This document shows, in pieces, positions 54,752 through 64,000 of a stretch of 64,000 bases of DNA. How positions within the stretch are numbered: position 1 is the stretch's first letter; every line of letters begins with the position of its first letter. The notes under the pieces are model-generated. The model ran no database searches and was not told where the DNA came from. It saw only the letters and a program-made list of their open reading frames with translations. The position numbers and the translations under genes were made by a program. The stretch comes from Bacillota bacterium (lineage in GTDB: Bacteria > Bacillota > UBA4882 > UBA8346), in NCBI GenBank assembly GCA_023435225.1, contig JAEYRX010000024.1, forward strand, positions 82,982-146,981, written 5' to 3'.

Positions 54752-57700
54752 ATGAGATTTAAACCGATAATCTTGATAGTTGTATTATTGGCTGTAATTA
54801 TAATGGCAAATGTAACAATTGCAGCTATAGATGACCGGCAAATAGTAATAACTAATATAGCCACCAGTGCTAATACCGACCCGGTTCATCCGGGAGGGTT
54901 TCTGGCTGACGATAATCCGGATACATATTGGGCTGTTATTTCAAATAGTGGACCAGGTTGGGCAGAGATTAGCCTAAATAAAGAATCGCTAATCTATGGG
55001 TTACAGGTTTCCGGTAACTTGGCTTCTAATAGCAGATTAACGGTTGAATCTTGGCAAAACGGTTATTGGCTCCCGTTTTGTGGTGGCTCCCTCAAGTTAA
55101 TACCGGAACAAGGGATAATTGACCTTTCATATGATCGAGCGGTTACCACTAAAATCAGACTTCGGCTGGACGGTTCCAGAGTGGGAACAAGTAAAATTGC
55201 GGAAATAAAAGTATTAGGTTGTCCGGTCGGCTCCGTTTTTCAGCTTATTCAACCGCTGGAGATTAAATATTCCAAAGATATTCACCCTACTACTCCGGCC
55301 CGGTTTCTTAACGACCGGAACCTTCGTACCGCCTGGCGGATTAATGACGATAACGAAGATGACTGCGCCGATATCCGGAATAATCGTCTCTTTAAACACG
55401 ACGCTTTTTGGGACAGGAAAATTCGTCAGACCCAGACCGATAGCGGTCGTCAGGTAGAGATGGAACTGGGTAGTACTTACCGGGTAAATAACATCAATCT
55501 ATATATCACTAATGATGCCACCGGATCGGTATTAATTAAAATAGTTGATGGCCGTCATTGGCGGGAAGTGGGCCGGTTAGACCTGGATGATAATTCCGGC
55601 TGGCAACGGATTGACCTGAGTAGCCAACCAGTAGAAACCGACCGGATTTTAATTGAACTTGAAGAAGACCATAACAGCTATTCCCGTCAGTCCGGACGGA
55701 ACAGACACTCCGGTAAACCGGAGCGAAGCGGTGGTATCGGTGAAGTCCAACTCTGGGGTTACGGATTATATAAAGGCTCTCAACGTCAGTGGCTGCAAGC
55801 TGCGCCCCAGGTTGTGACCCAGACTTTGAATTACCGGTTTAACCTGGGAGACGATAATGAAGATTTCCAGGGTAACCGCCTCGAACTGGCGGTGGCCGGA
55901 ACATACAACCATCCGGTTAAGATCGAACTCAACGGTCTACCGGTCGAACTGCAACCAACTTTGAAAGTTAACGGTAATACCGTTTATCAATACATCATAC
56001 CTGAAGACACTCTCTGGGATGGCGATAACTTCGTTCGTATTTTGCCTGGTGACCCGGTATTTACCGTGTTACAACTTCAGATAACCGAAAATTACAATTA
56101 TGGGGAGATTCCGATTACAGCTGTTCAAGCAGGTAGTTTGAACGATAATCTCTTATTGACTCCGATTATTGAAACCGGCTCCGATTTCAATCTAAACCGG
56201 GAAAGTTTCATCGAAGCAGTGGAGATTTATGCCCCCGGTAACCTGGCGGCAACGGTTTCTGCTAAAACCGGTAACGGGTTAGTACCGTTAAATCAAGTCC
56301 AAACCGGTTCGGGTTACCTTCGTTTCCAGGGAGGAATCAATGCTAACGGGCTCAATGTTATTAATCATACCGGACTGCCATTCGCCGAAATCCGGGTTTT
56401 AGGCAGTCCCGGACCAAATACCACTCCGGAAATCAAAATCATTTGGCCCCGTCCGGCTAATCGTCCCGGAGAAGAACTCCCGGACTGCGACGCCAATGAC
56501 CGGGAATATCTGCTAGGCCGGGTTGACAATCCCGAAGCGAAGGTCACCGCTAACGGTAAATTAACTTATCAAAGCGGAAACTATTTCTGGATTCGCCTCC
56601 GGGACTTGGAGTTGGATTATGGTGAGATTAATATCATCACCGTCAAGGCTACCGATCCGGCGGGACAGGCTAGTGTCAAACAACTTGAATTCTTCTGGGG
56701 CGATAGTCCCAGCTACCATCTAGATCAGAAAGACATTATTTATTATACCGACAAATTATCTTTTACCATCAGCGGCCGGGTAGGGAGCAAACAATATGAG
56801 GTATTTATAAATGGGAAACCGGTAACCATCGACCGTAACCGGAGATTTTCCGCTACCGTTTCTTTGGTGGAAGGGTTCAACCTGATTCCTATTACCTTCA
56901 ATTATAACTATCGCGGTAAAGAAATGCATTATACTATCCACCGGCGAGTAATCCGGGAGAGCAGCGGGCCAATATTAACAATCAATTCTCCTCTATCCGG
57001 GACCGTCACCAATAGCAATTCAGTAGTAGTCAGCGGGACTGTCGGTGGTAACGACCCTTATGTTAAAATCAACCGCACCAGAGTCACCGTAACAAACGGA
57101 TATTTCACTTCGAATCCTATTACTTTGATGGAAGGAACCAATACCATTAAAGTAGAAGCCACTGACTCCTATGGCCGGAAAACCAGCCGGGAGATAATGG
57201 TCGTTAAAGACAGTAAACTCCCGGTTATCAGTAATCTTAGTCCGGTTAACGGTTTCCTTTCGGGTACGGCTGAAGTTACCGTCAGCGGTAAAGTAACCGA
57301 TGCTGGCCAAGTTTATGTTTACGTTAACGAAAAACTGGCCGTCTATCAAAATGGAAGCTTTAACATAACTTTGACTTTACCCGACGGCGAAAACCAAATA
57401 CCGGTTAAAGTAGTTGATCAAGCCGGGAATATGGCAACTGTAACTATGAAAATCAAGGTAGATACCCAGCCGCCGCTGGAGTTTACTCCCAGTGCCGACT
57501 CTTCGGGCTGGACCAATAACAATAAACCGACCATAGCTTTTGCTACTACCGATGGTTTTAGCGGGATTGACCATTATGAGATCACGGTAGGAGACGGTGC
57601 ATTTATTAAACCAGTTGCCAGTCCATATAAATTTACTACTCCTATATCGGATGGCGAGCAGATTGTTAGAGTCAAAGCCGTTGATAAAGCGGGAAACTAT

Positions 57701-60700
57701 ATTATTGGCGAGGTTAAGGTATATATCGATACTACTCCGCCGGCTATCCCGGATAAATTTGAGGCTATTCCAGGGATTAATCGGATGATCATCAAATGGC
57801 AAGAAGTGGACTTAAGCGGGGAGACAGTTGGTTACCGGATTAGGCGGACACCGGCTTTTAGCAACGGCTCCTACAAAGATTTATATCGCCCTACCGAAAA
57901 GGAAGATCTTAACCAATTTATTGATCGGGAAGTAACTCCGGGAACAAGCTATACTTATACAATACAAGCAATTGATCATGTTGGAAACATCAGCGCCGAA
58001 ACCAAAGCGATTGAGGTTAAAGCCGGAGATGTCATCGAATCGGTTAATCCTGAAGGCGGCACGGTCAAATTCGATAATGCCGAACTCATTTTTTCTCAAA
58101 ATTCGTTATCAACCCCCGGTCAAGTAGTAATCAAGGAAGCCGCCAATCTACCGGATAATAATTATGCCTCTAAGGTAAGTCCGGGATATAGCTTTAGTTT
58201 ATTGAATGATCAAGGCCAAGAAATCCAAGCTGAGTTTTCCGAACCGGTAAATTTAAAGATCAGCTATGCCGATATGGACTTACCATCCGGTTATACCTTA
58301 AGCGATCTTGGAGTTTATTGGTATAACAAGATAGGTGGTTATTGGGAAAAACTTGACTACGCAATCTTTAATCTTAAAGAAGAAACAATCTCGGTTAATT
58401 TAAAGCATTTTTCGGAATATCAAGTAATGGCTTCAAATTATATCTCTCCCTCCTTGGATTCGTATTATGATATGGGAGTATCACCTTTTAAAGCCTATTT
58501 CCAAAATAATTTGGAGACTGTTTCACCAAGTTGCGGCAACCTAACGATCAGTGCCACGGATTTGAAGCTGCCGGGACGGAACGGTTATGGTCTGATTATC
58601 CGGAGAATTTATGATTCGATCACCGCTCAGCAAGAAAAAATGATTGCGGCTAACAGCAAAGAATACCAAACGATTCCGATTGATACATTTGGTTATGGCT
58701 GGGCTTTGAACATTCCCTGGATAGAACAGACCGATAAGGGGAAATTTATTCACTTGCCGGAAGGGCAGACTATCAAAATTGAGTTAGATTATAAGGGGAT
58801 TTTTGAATACAACACCGGAATTCATTTTGTTATGCAGGGAACAGCTGCTTTAACGATGAATGATGGGAGCAAATATGAGTTTGACGGCAGTGGTAAAGCC
58901 ACCCGTTTTATCGATCCCAGCGGCCAAAGTGTAATAAAATACGAATATAACAACCGTGAGCTTTCGAAAATAACATACCTGGCTGATGAACAGGCTGGAA
59001 TTGCTCTCTATACAGTAAATTTTAATTACCAAAACGCCGGTTCTAAAAGGGTTATCGCCAGTATTACCGTGGGTGATCGTACCATAAGTTATAAGTATAA
59101 TACGGCAGGGGTTTTGACGGAAGCGGAAGATCCCCTGAACAGGAAGACTTTTTATGCATATGAATCCCATATTTTTAAAGAAGGAAACAATTATGATGAT
59201 AATGATGATATTTTTGCGTATTCGGTTGATTTATTAAATGAAATAACTTATCCGACCGGTGAAAAATCAAGTTATTCATATGAGTTCCGGGATCGATATC
59301 ATCGGGAGACAATAAGAAGCTATTACTTTTTTGGTCTTGCCAAGAAAACATATCGTGTTAAATATGAGGGGACTAGAGTTTTAATCTCCAAACATGTATT
59401 GGCCGGGAAAGAAACCGTTTATACTTATCAAATGAATGCTGAAACAGGGTCTTTTGATGATAATGATTTTGTACCAGCTTATATCTATATGATATCATCC
59501 CAAGTGACTGAAGGTGATAGGACGCAGTATTATACGTTCAACCAGATCGTTAATAACCGGCTAGCATCTGTATCTTCAGAGAATATTTCGGAATATGAAG
59601 GCTCTCTGGCTGTTGAATGTATTACCGGAATTAACGGCCGGGAGGTTGACAAAACCACTTTCAAATATTACGTTCCCATACGAGCCATTACTTCAGAGAA
59701 ACATTATCGTGGTGGGGATAATAAATATGAGATTACAAGTAAATATGATAAATGGGGTAATTTGACGTACCGGTTAGATGGAAGCCATAATCTGGAGGAA
59801 ACCTGGACTTATCATAAGCATGACCGGATTAAGAACTTAGTGGAAACAGTCACCCAAAAAAATTACAATCCGGTTAATAGAACTTATTCGACTTTAACTA
59901 CTACTTATGATTATGATGATAATCTGGGCAAACCTTTGAAGATTACAGTCAATGACGGCTCCCGGGATAAGATTACTAATCTTAAATATGATTCCAAAGG
60001 AAATCTTCAAAATAAAATTGAGGAATTTAATGATAATCTGAAGATCGAGTATTGTTTCGATACTACTTATCAAGTATACCCAGTGAAACAGATTGTATAT
60101 GGTCTTAGAGATGCTGATGGGAAAACTACCGATGATAATGGTAATCCTAAAATAATTGAAACGGAAGCCGAGTATGACCCGGTGACCGGTTTGAGAAGAT
60201 GGGAAAAAGATGCCCGGGGTTACATTACCAGTTATGAGTATGATAAACTCAACCGTGTTACTAAAGTAGTTTTACCGGATGATGATAATATCTGCACTAA
60301 TAATCCCTGCCGGGAATATAAGTTTTATGATGATCCGGATGATCCCAAATTTAATACTTGCGATTTTTATAACGAAAAACGGCAGCTGACTAATTTCAAA
60401 TTCGACGGGTTGGGCCGGCTTACCGATATCATCAAGGATACTTCGGAAAATGATAAACCGCATACAATTTATCATTATGATTCGCTGGGCCGGATTGATA
60501 CGGTTACTGATCCAATGGGAAATATAACTTCGTATGATTATGACGGATTAAACCGGGTCATTAAAGTGGAGTTCCCGATGAGTAATAATCCGGCGGTTAT
60601 TACGGCGGCGGGAAAACTGATAGTAACGCTAGAATATAACGATGTTGATAATTCCGTAACTATTATAGAATACCAAGGAAGTGAAACCGGCGCAGAAATA

Positions 60701-63700
60701 GGGAGAACGGTTGAAAAAAGCGACTGGGCCAACCGTTTAGTTTCAGCAACCCAGAGTTGTCTATATGAAGGAACTGCTATTCAGTATTATAATTGGCAAT
60801 TCAATTATGATTCCATTGGAAATAAGTTGCAACAAATTGACCCGCTGTTAAGCCAGACCGACCAAACCTTTGACGCTTTCGGTCATTTGATCGAAGGAAA
60901 ACTCCCCACTGCGTTATTGGTGAAAAATGATGATGCCAATCCTGAGGGTACCCGGCCTACTTTAAATTTTGAATATGATCAGGCCGGTAACCGTACGGCG
61001 GAGATTGACGCTAAAGGAAACCGGGTTGAATATGACTATGACCAATTGGGGCGGGTAATAAAGATTACCACCAATTCCACCAATTATCTAAACAATCAAA
61101 CAATAACTTCTGAAATAAAAAACTACTATGACGCTGGTGGAAATAAAATCAAAGTCATTGACGCCAAAGGCAATAGTTGGGATTATACTTACTCAGCCCG
61201 GGGTTGGCTCTTGGCGGAAAAAGACCCGCTGGGGAATGTAACCAGGTATCATTATGATGTGTTGGGTAATAAGACCAGTGTCACTGATCCTCGAAACAAA
61301 ACCGGTTATAAGATTGTTGCCGGAAAAGTGGTGCTCGATGATGCTGCGGATAACCATACTTATACCACCTGGTATATTTATGATGATTTGAACAGACTAA
61401 GAAGAACGGTGTTGCCGGATGCTACCCCGCCGGGTGTTAGCAATTTAAATAACGGTAACTATGATAACCCCTTTACGGAAATTACTTACGATATGAACGG
61501 CAATAAATTAAGTGAACGCGACCCGAACTGCGTTTTAACCGAATATACATATACACCGAGAAATCAAGTTGAGCGGGTCAAGGTAAACGGGAAAGTAAAG
61601 GCGCAGTATACTTATGATGCTAAGGGAAACCTAATAAAAACTGAAAGTGTGGCTAAAGATGAAGGCAATTTAAGTTTTGTAACGGAAAACAAATACGACA
61701 GTCTGGGACGGTTAAGGAAAATATCCAGGCCGTTGACCGAAGAGGAGTATGAATATGATGCGGTCGGAAACCGGACCGGCATTAAGGATGGAAAAGATAA
61801 CCCGACTTATTACCGATATAACTCTCTTGGTTGGCTGATCAGCATCCAGGATCCCCTAAATAACTTAACTAGGTTTCATTATGACTTGAATGGTAATCAA
61901 GTCAAGATAATCGCTGCTAACGACCGATTGGATAATCGCATGATAACATCCGGTTATTACGATGAATTGAACCGGGTATATAAAACAGTTGACACGCTCG
62001 GAAAAGAAATTGTAATCAGTTATGATCTTAATGGCAACCGCGATCAAATGATTGATCGGCGCGGTTCTACTTGGAGATATCAATACGAGAACAATAATCT
62101 ATTAAAACGTTTGGATGTTAAGAACGGCGAAAATAGCTACTTTGTGGAATATACTTACGATGCGGCCGGGAACCGGACTCAAGTCGAAGATAACAGCAAT
62201 ACTAACAATTATAGTTATAACGAGCTCGCCCAGTTGACGCAGGTAGAACGGAACTTTGACGGTAAAAAATATACTACCGGCTATCAATATGATAAGAGCA
62301 GGTTAACCGGGATAAAATATCCGGAAGCCACAAAATGGTTGCAATACCAATATGATACTGAAAATAGAATCACTGAAGTAACCGGATTTACAGCTCCGCA
62401 GGGAATAACTTATGACGCCGACGGAGCCTTGCGGGAGATTACTTTAACTAACGGAATAACTACCGGGTATGATTATGACAACAACCGGCGCTTAAATAAT
62501 CTACAGGTAAGCAGTAACATTATGCAATTGAGCTATATTTATGATAAAAACAATAATATCACTCAATTAACTGATAACGGCAAAGTTAAAACTTATGAGT
62601 ATGATAAGAATAATCAACTAACCAAGTCGGTTATTAATGGCAAGTTTATGGAGGAGAAGCCGACTCCGGGTTCATACGGTTTGAAAATCGGCGATTACCT
62701 TGGCGCTTCCTGGATGGACTTTACGCCGACTTTAAACGCCATGGTAGGTTTGGATTATAACTCTTCCAGTATCGGAATTGATTTTGGCTACAACCAGCCG
62801 GGGGTTAAGAAGATTCAGTTGATTCCAGATAATACTCACCAGACGCACCGGATAGATGAGCGGACTTTGGACTTATATACATCCGGCGACAATCTGACTT
62901 ATACGATTATTTCTAGAGACGGCTGGGAATTTGTTAAGGATAATAAAGGGATCATCACGATAACCTTGAAAGATAAATTAGCCACCCGATACTTAAAAAT
63001 CCATGTAAAATTTGATGAACGAAATAAAGGTTTTGTAGCTAGTAACAGAGTAACTTTCCTGAATGATTTGGCTAAGATGCTCCGGGTTTACCAGGAAGCT
63101 ACGAGCAGAACCGAGGATTACCAATATGATGCGGCTGGGAACAGGAGATTACAAAGAGTTACTCTTATTCAAACTACTGAAATTAATTCCCAATATTATC
63201 CCAACTCCGATCGGTTAAAGACCGATGGGAAATATCAATACTTCTATGATGATGCCGGGAATATGACTAGTAAGGAAAGGGTTAATTTAGCCGAGGGTGA
63301 ACCGGCAGAGAAATGGCAGTATGAGTACGATTTATTAAATAGATTGATCGCAGTCCGGAAAAATGGTACGATCATAGCAGAATATGGTTATGACCCTGAG
63401 GGTTTACGGGTGATCAAAAAAGCCAAGGGAGTTACTACTCATTACATATTCGAAGGTACTGAACCGATCTTTGAAAAGAGAATATCCGACGTTAGGGTAA
63501 GGTCCTACATCTATGCATTTGGCAAGCATCTAGCCAGGGTTGACGGGGTGATCGGCGATGCCGGTGCCAAGAAGTTTTTCTATCATACCGACCAGGTGGG
63601 CAGCGTCAGGGCGGTAACTAATGATACCGGTCAAGTGGTTTGGAAGTCCGATTATCTGGCGTTTGGAACTCAGTTTGGGAAGGACAAGCTTGATCCTACT

Positions 63701-64000
63701 TTTGAAGAGGATGAGTTTGCTTTTACCGGTAAGGGGTTTGACGGGGATACGGGGTTGTATTATTACAATGCTCGGTGGTATGACAGCGAGACCGGGAGGT
63801 TTATGAGTGAGGACCCGGTGAGGGACCCGAATAATCCGAATCTTTACTCGATGGGACGTAATAACCCATTAAGATTTACAGATCCGACTGGTTGTATATC
63901 TCAAGAAGATGCAATGTCGGAACATGCGAGAAATTCATCTTCATCACCATCATACGATTGGAGTGGAAATTATTCTTATAGCGGTGGGCCAAGTAATAAA
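54752..64000 (+). CDS. RHS/YD-repeat giant secreted protein, 3' truncated by the window
   Basis: Open frame without a stop from ATG 54752 to the window end, at least 3083 residues. A signal peptide (residues 1-27) is followed by two discoidin-like (F5/8C) modules, Ig-like glucodextranase-B-like modules (about 740-905), an FN3-like module (about 996-1090), and a ZU5-like segment (about 1091-1230). From about 1257 on it is RHS/YD repeats (YDxxGN, YEYD). A non-YD insert lies at about 2640-2780. The RHS core signature WYDSETGRFMSEDPVRDPNN is at about 3010, and DPTG comes soon after. RHS proteins form a shell around a C-terminal toxin or effector, which would begin at the very end or beyond the window. 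GGGGGAG precedes the ATG. Confidence 0.88.
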   Translation, partial: MRFKPIILIVVLLAVIIMANVTIAAIDDRQIVITNIATSANTDPVHPGGFLADDNPDTYWAVISNSGPGWAEISLNKESLIYGLQVSGNLASNSRLTVESWQNGYWLPFCGGSLKLIPEQGIIDLSYDRAVTTKIRLRLDGSRVGTSKIAEIKVLGCPVGSVFQLIQPLEIKYSKDIHPTTPARFLNDRNLRTAWRINDDNEDDCADIRNNRLFKHDAFWDRKIRQTQTDSGRQVEMELGSTYRVNNINLYITNDATGSVLIKIVDGRHWREVGRLDLDDNSGWQRIDLSSQPVETDRILIELEEDHNSYSRQSGRNRHSGKPERSGGIGEVQLWGYGLYKGSQRQWLQAAPQVVTQTLNYRFNLGDDNEDFQGNRLELAVAGTYNHPVKIELNGLPVELQPTLKVNGNTVYQYIIPEDTLWDGDNFVRILPGDPVFTVLQLQITENYNYGEIPITAVQAGSLNDNLLLTPIIETGSDFNLNRESFIEAVEIYAPGNLAATVSAKTGNGLVPLNQVQTGSGYLRFQGGINANGLNVINHTGLPFAEIRVLGSPGPNTTPEIKIIWPRPANRPGEELPDCDANDREYLLGRVDNPEAKVTANGKLTYQSGNYFWIRLRDLELDYGEINIITVKATDPAGQASVKQLEFFWGDSPSYHLDQKDIIYYTDKLSFTISGRVGSKQYEVFINGKPVTIDRNRRFSATVSLVEGFNLIPITFNYNYRGKEMHYTIHRRVIRESSGPILTINSPLSGTVTNSNSVVVSGTVGGNDPYVKINRTRVTVTNGYFTSNPITLMEGTNTIKVEATDSYGRKTSREIMVVKDSKLPVISNLSPVNGFLSGTAEVTVSGKVTDAGQVYVYVNEKLAVYQNGSFNITLTLPDGENQIPVKVVDQAGNMATVTMKIKVDTQPPLEFTPSADSSGWTNNNKPTIAFATTDGFSGIDHYEITVGDGAFIKPVASPYKFTTPISDGEQIVRVKAVDKAGNYIIGEVKVYIDTTPPAIPDKFEAIPGINRMIIKWQEVDLSGETVGYRIRRTPAFSNGSYKDLYRPTEKEDLNQFIDREVTPGTSYTYTIQAIDHVGNISAETKAIEVKAGDVIESVNPEGGTVKFDNAELIFSQNSLSTPGQVVIKEAANLPDNNYASKVSPGYSFSLLNDQGQEIQAEFSEPVNLKISYADMDLPSGYTLSDLGVYWYNKIGGYWEKLDYAIFNLKEETISVNLKHFSEYQVMASNYISPSLDSYYDMGVSPFKAYFQNNLETVSPSCGNLTISATDLKLPGRNGYGLIIRRIYDSITAQQEKMIAANSKEYQTIPIDTFGYGWALNIPWIEQTDKGKFIHLPEGQTIKIELDYKGIFEYNTGIHFVMQGTAALTMNDGSKYEFDGSGKATRFIDPSGQSVIKYEYNNRELSKITYLADEQAGIALYTVNFNYQNAGSKRVIASITVGDRTISYKYNTAGVLTEAEDPLNRKTFYAYESHIFKEGNNYDDNDDIFAYSVDLLNEITYPTGEKSSYSYEFRDRYHRETIRSYYFFGLAKKTYRVKYEGTRVLISKHVLAGKETVYTYQMNAETGSFDDNDFVPAYIYMISSQVTEGDRTQYYTFNQIVNNRLASVSSENISEYEGSLAVECITGINGREVDKTTFKYYVPIRAITSEKHYRGGDNKYEITSKYDKWGNLTYRLDGSHNLEETWTYHKHDRIKNLVETVTQKNYNPVNRTYSTLTTTYDYDDNLGKPLKITVNDGSRDKITNLKYDSKGNLQNKIEEFNDNLKIEYCFDTTYQVYPVKQIVYGLRDADGKTTDDNGNPKIIETEAEYDPVTGLRRWEKDARGYITSYEYDKLNRVTKVVLPDDDNICTNNPCREYKFYDDPDDPKFNTCDFYNEKRQLTNFKFDGLGRLTDIIKDTSENDKPHTIYHYDSLGRIDTVTDPMGNITSYDYDGLNRVIKVEFPMSNNPAVITAAGKLIVTLEYNDVDNSVTIIEYQGSETGAEIGRTVEKSDWANRLVSATQSCLYEGTAIQYYNWQFNYDSIGNKLQQIDPLLSQTDQTFDAFGHLIEGKLPTALLVKNDDANPEGTRPTLNFEYDQAGNRTAEIDAKGNRVEYDYDQLGRVIKITTNSTNYLNNQTITSEIKNYYDAGGNKIKVIDAKGNSWDYTYSARGWLLAEKDPLGNVTRYHYDVLGNKTSVTDPRNKTGYKIVAGKVVLDDAADNHTYTTWYIYDDLNRLRRTVLPDATPPGVSNLNNGNYDNPFTEITYDMNGNKLSERDPNCVLTEYTYTPRNQVERVKVNGKVKAQYTYDAKGNLIKTESVAKDEGNLSFVTENKYDSLGRLRKISRPLTEEEYEYDAVGNRTGIKDGKDNPTYYRYNSLGWLISIQDPLNNLTRFHYDLNGNQVKIIAANDRLDNRMITSGYYDELNRVYKTVDTLGKEIVISYDLNGNRDQMIDRRGSTWRYQYENNNLLKRLDVKNGENSYFVEYTYDAAGNRTQVEDNSNTNNYSYNELAQLTQVERNFDGKKYTTGYQYDKSRLTGIKYPEATKWLQYQYDTENRITEVTGFTAPQGITYDADGALREITLTNGITTGYDYDNNRRLNNLQVSSNIMQLSYIYDKNNNITQLTDNGKVKTYEYDKNNQLTKSVINGKFMEEKPTPGSYGLKIGDYLGASWMDFTPTLNAMVGLDYNSSSIGIDFGYNQPGVKKIQLIPDNTHQTHRIDERTLDLYTSGDNLTYTIISRDGWEFVKDNKGIITITLKDKLATRYLKIHVKFDERNKGFVASNRVTFLNDLAKMLRVYQEATSRTEDYQYDAAGNRRLQRVTLIQTTEINSQYYPNSDRLKTDGKYQYFYDDAGNMTSKERVNLAEGEPAEKWQYEYDLLNRLIAVRKNGTIIAEYGYDPEGLRVIKKAKGVTTHYIFEGTEPIFEKRISDVRVRSYIYAFGKHLARVDGVIGDAGAKKFFYHTDQVGSVRAVTNDTGQVVWKSDYLAFGTQFGKDKLDPTFEEDEFAFTGKGFDGDTGLYYYNARWYDSETGRFMSEDPVRDPNNPNLYSMGRNNPLRFTDPTGCISQEDAMSEHARNSSSSPSYDWSGNYSYSGGPSNK

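Noticed and set aside
63621..63806. Small frames overlapping the two giant genes on either strand
   Set aside because: They are shadows of long frames with clear domain content and show no ribosome sites or family features.
54752..64000. A frameshift or stop in the RHS gene
   Set aside because: Reading the frame codon by codon from ATG 54752 to the end showed no stop, and YD repeats stay in phase to the core signature.

Overview
The window looks like a chromosomal segment of a spore-forming, low-to-mid GC Bacillota (Firmicutes) of the Clostridia/Limnochordia type. Supporting signs are the dgt-dnaG-rpoD and pheS-pheT-zapA-cvpA gene orders, a TepA-YlzJ-SpoIIIE block, a phenylalanine T-box leader, tandem Spo0A boxes, and frequent TTG/GTG starts behind strong Shine-Dalgarno sequences. 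No genus can be named from the sequence alone.

Region 1 (1-18.7 kb) is a cell-surface glycan locus, all on the plus strand. It holds two methyltransferases, three glycosyltransferases, a WbqC-like protein, a PIG-L deacetylase, a membrane sugar-1-phosphate transferase that could start assembly on a lipid carrier, a DegT-type sugar aminotransferase, a second PLP aminotransferase, a split transketolase, Gmd and Fcl (GDP-L-fucose), a GtrA-like flippase, and two GDP-mannose pyrophosphorylases on either side of an ATP sulfurylase. GDP-mannose made by ManC would feed Gmd and then Fcl.

Region 2 (18.7-22.7 kb) holds a 59-residue 4Fe-4S protein, an EamA exporter, a minus-strand PilZ (c-di-GMP) protein, and the TepA/YlzJ pair. 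Region 3 (22.9-32.4 kb) is a housekeeping stretch: Na/Pi cotransporter-PhoU fusion, SpoIIIE/FtsK, RodZ-like protein, Dgt, DnaG, SigA/RpoD and a CAT-anticodon tRNA. Just after the tRNA a small secreted-protein gene is broken inside its signal peptide by a 99-bp palindromic element flanked by TA. Removing the element and one TA restores the frame.

Region 4 (33-46 kb) holds a Nif3-family protein, two zinc-finger proteins, RNase P RNA, a 2-hydroxyacid dehydrogenase, an M48 protease, a SpoU rRNA methyltransferase, the T-box leader with pheS and pheT, a membrane protein, ZapA, and CvpA fused to a Cys-rich tail. Region 5 (46.1-64 kb) is almost wholly two giant secreted proteins: a 2525-residue Ig/FN3-like repeat protein with PKD and beta-helix ends, and an RHS/YD-repeat protein of more than 3080 residues that runs off the window. 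Three perfect tandem Spo0A boxes lie about 50 bp before the first, suggesting control at entry to stationary phase or sporulation.

Intergenic DNA is rich in dispersed repeats: three copies of a structured repeat of about 215 bp, ACACGGATT-type inverted clusters, several short pseudo-tandem families, and three separate palindromic elements of about 100-145 bp.
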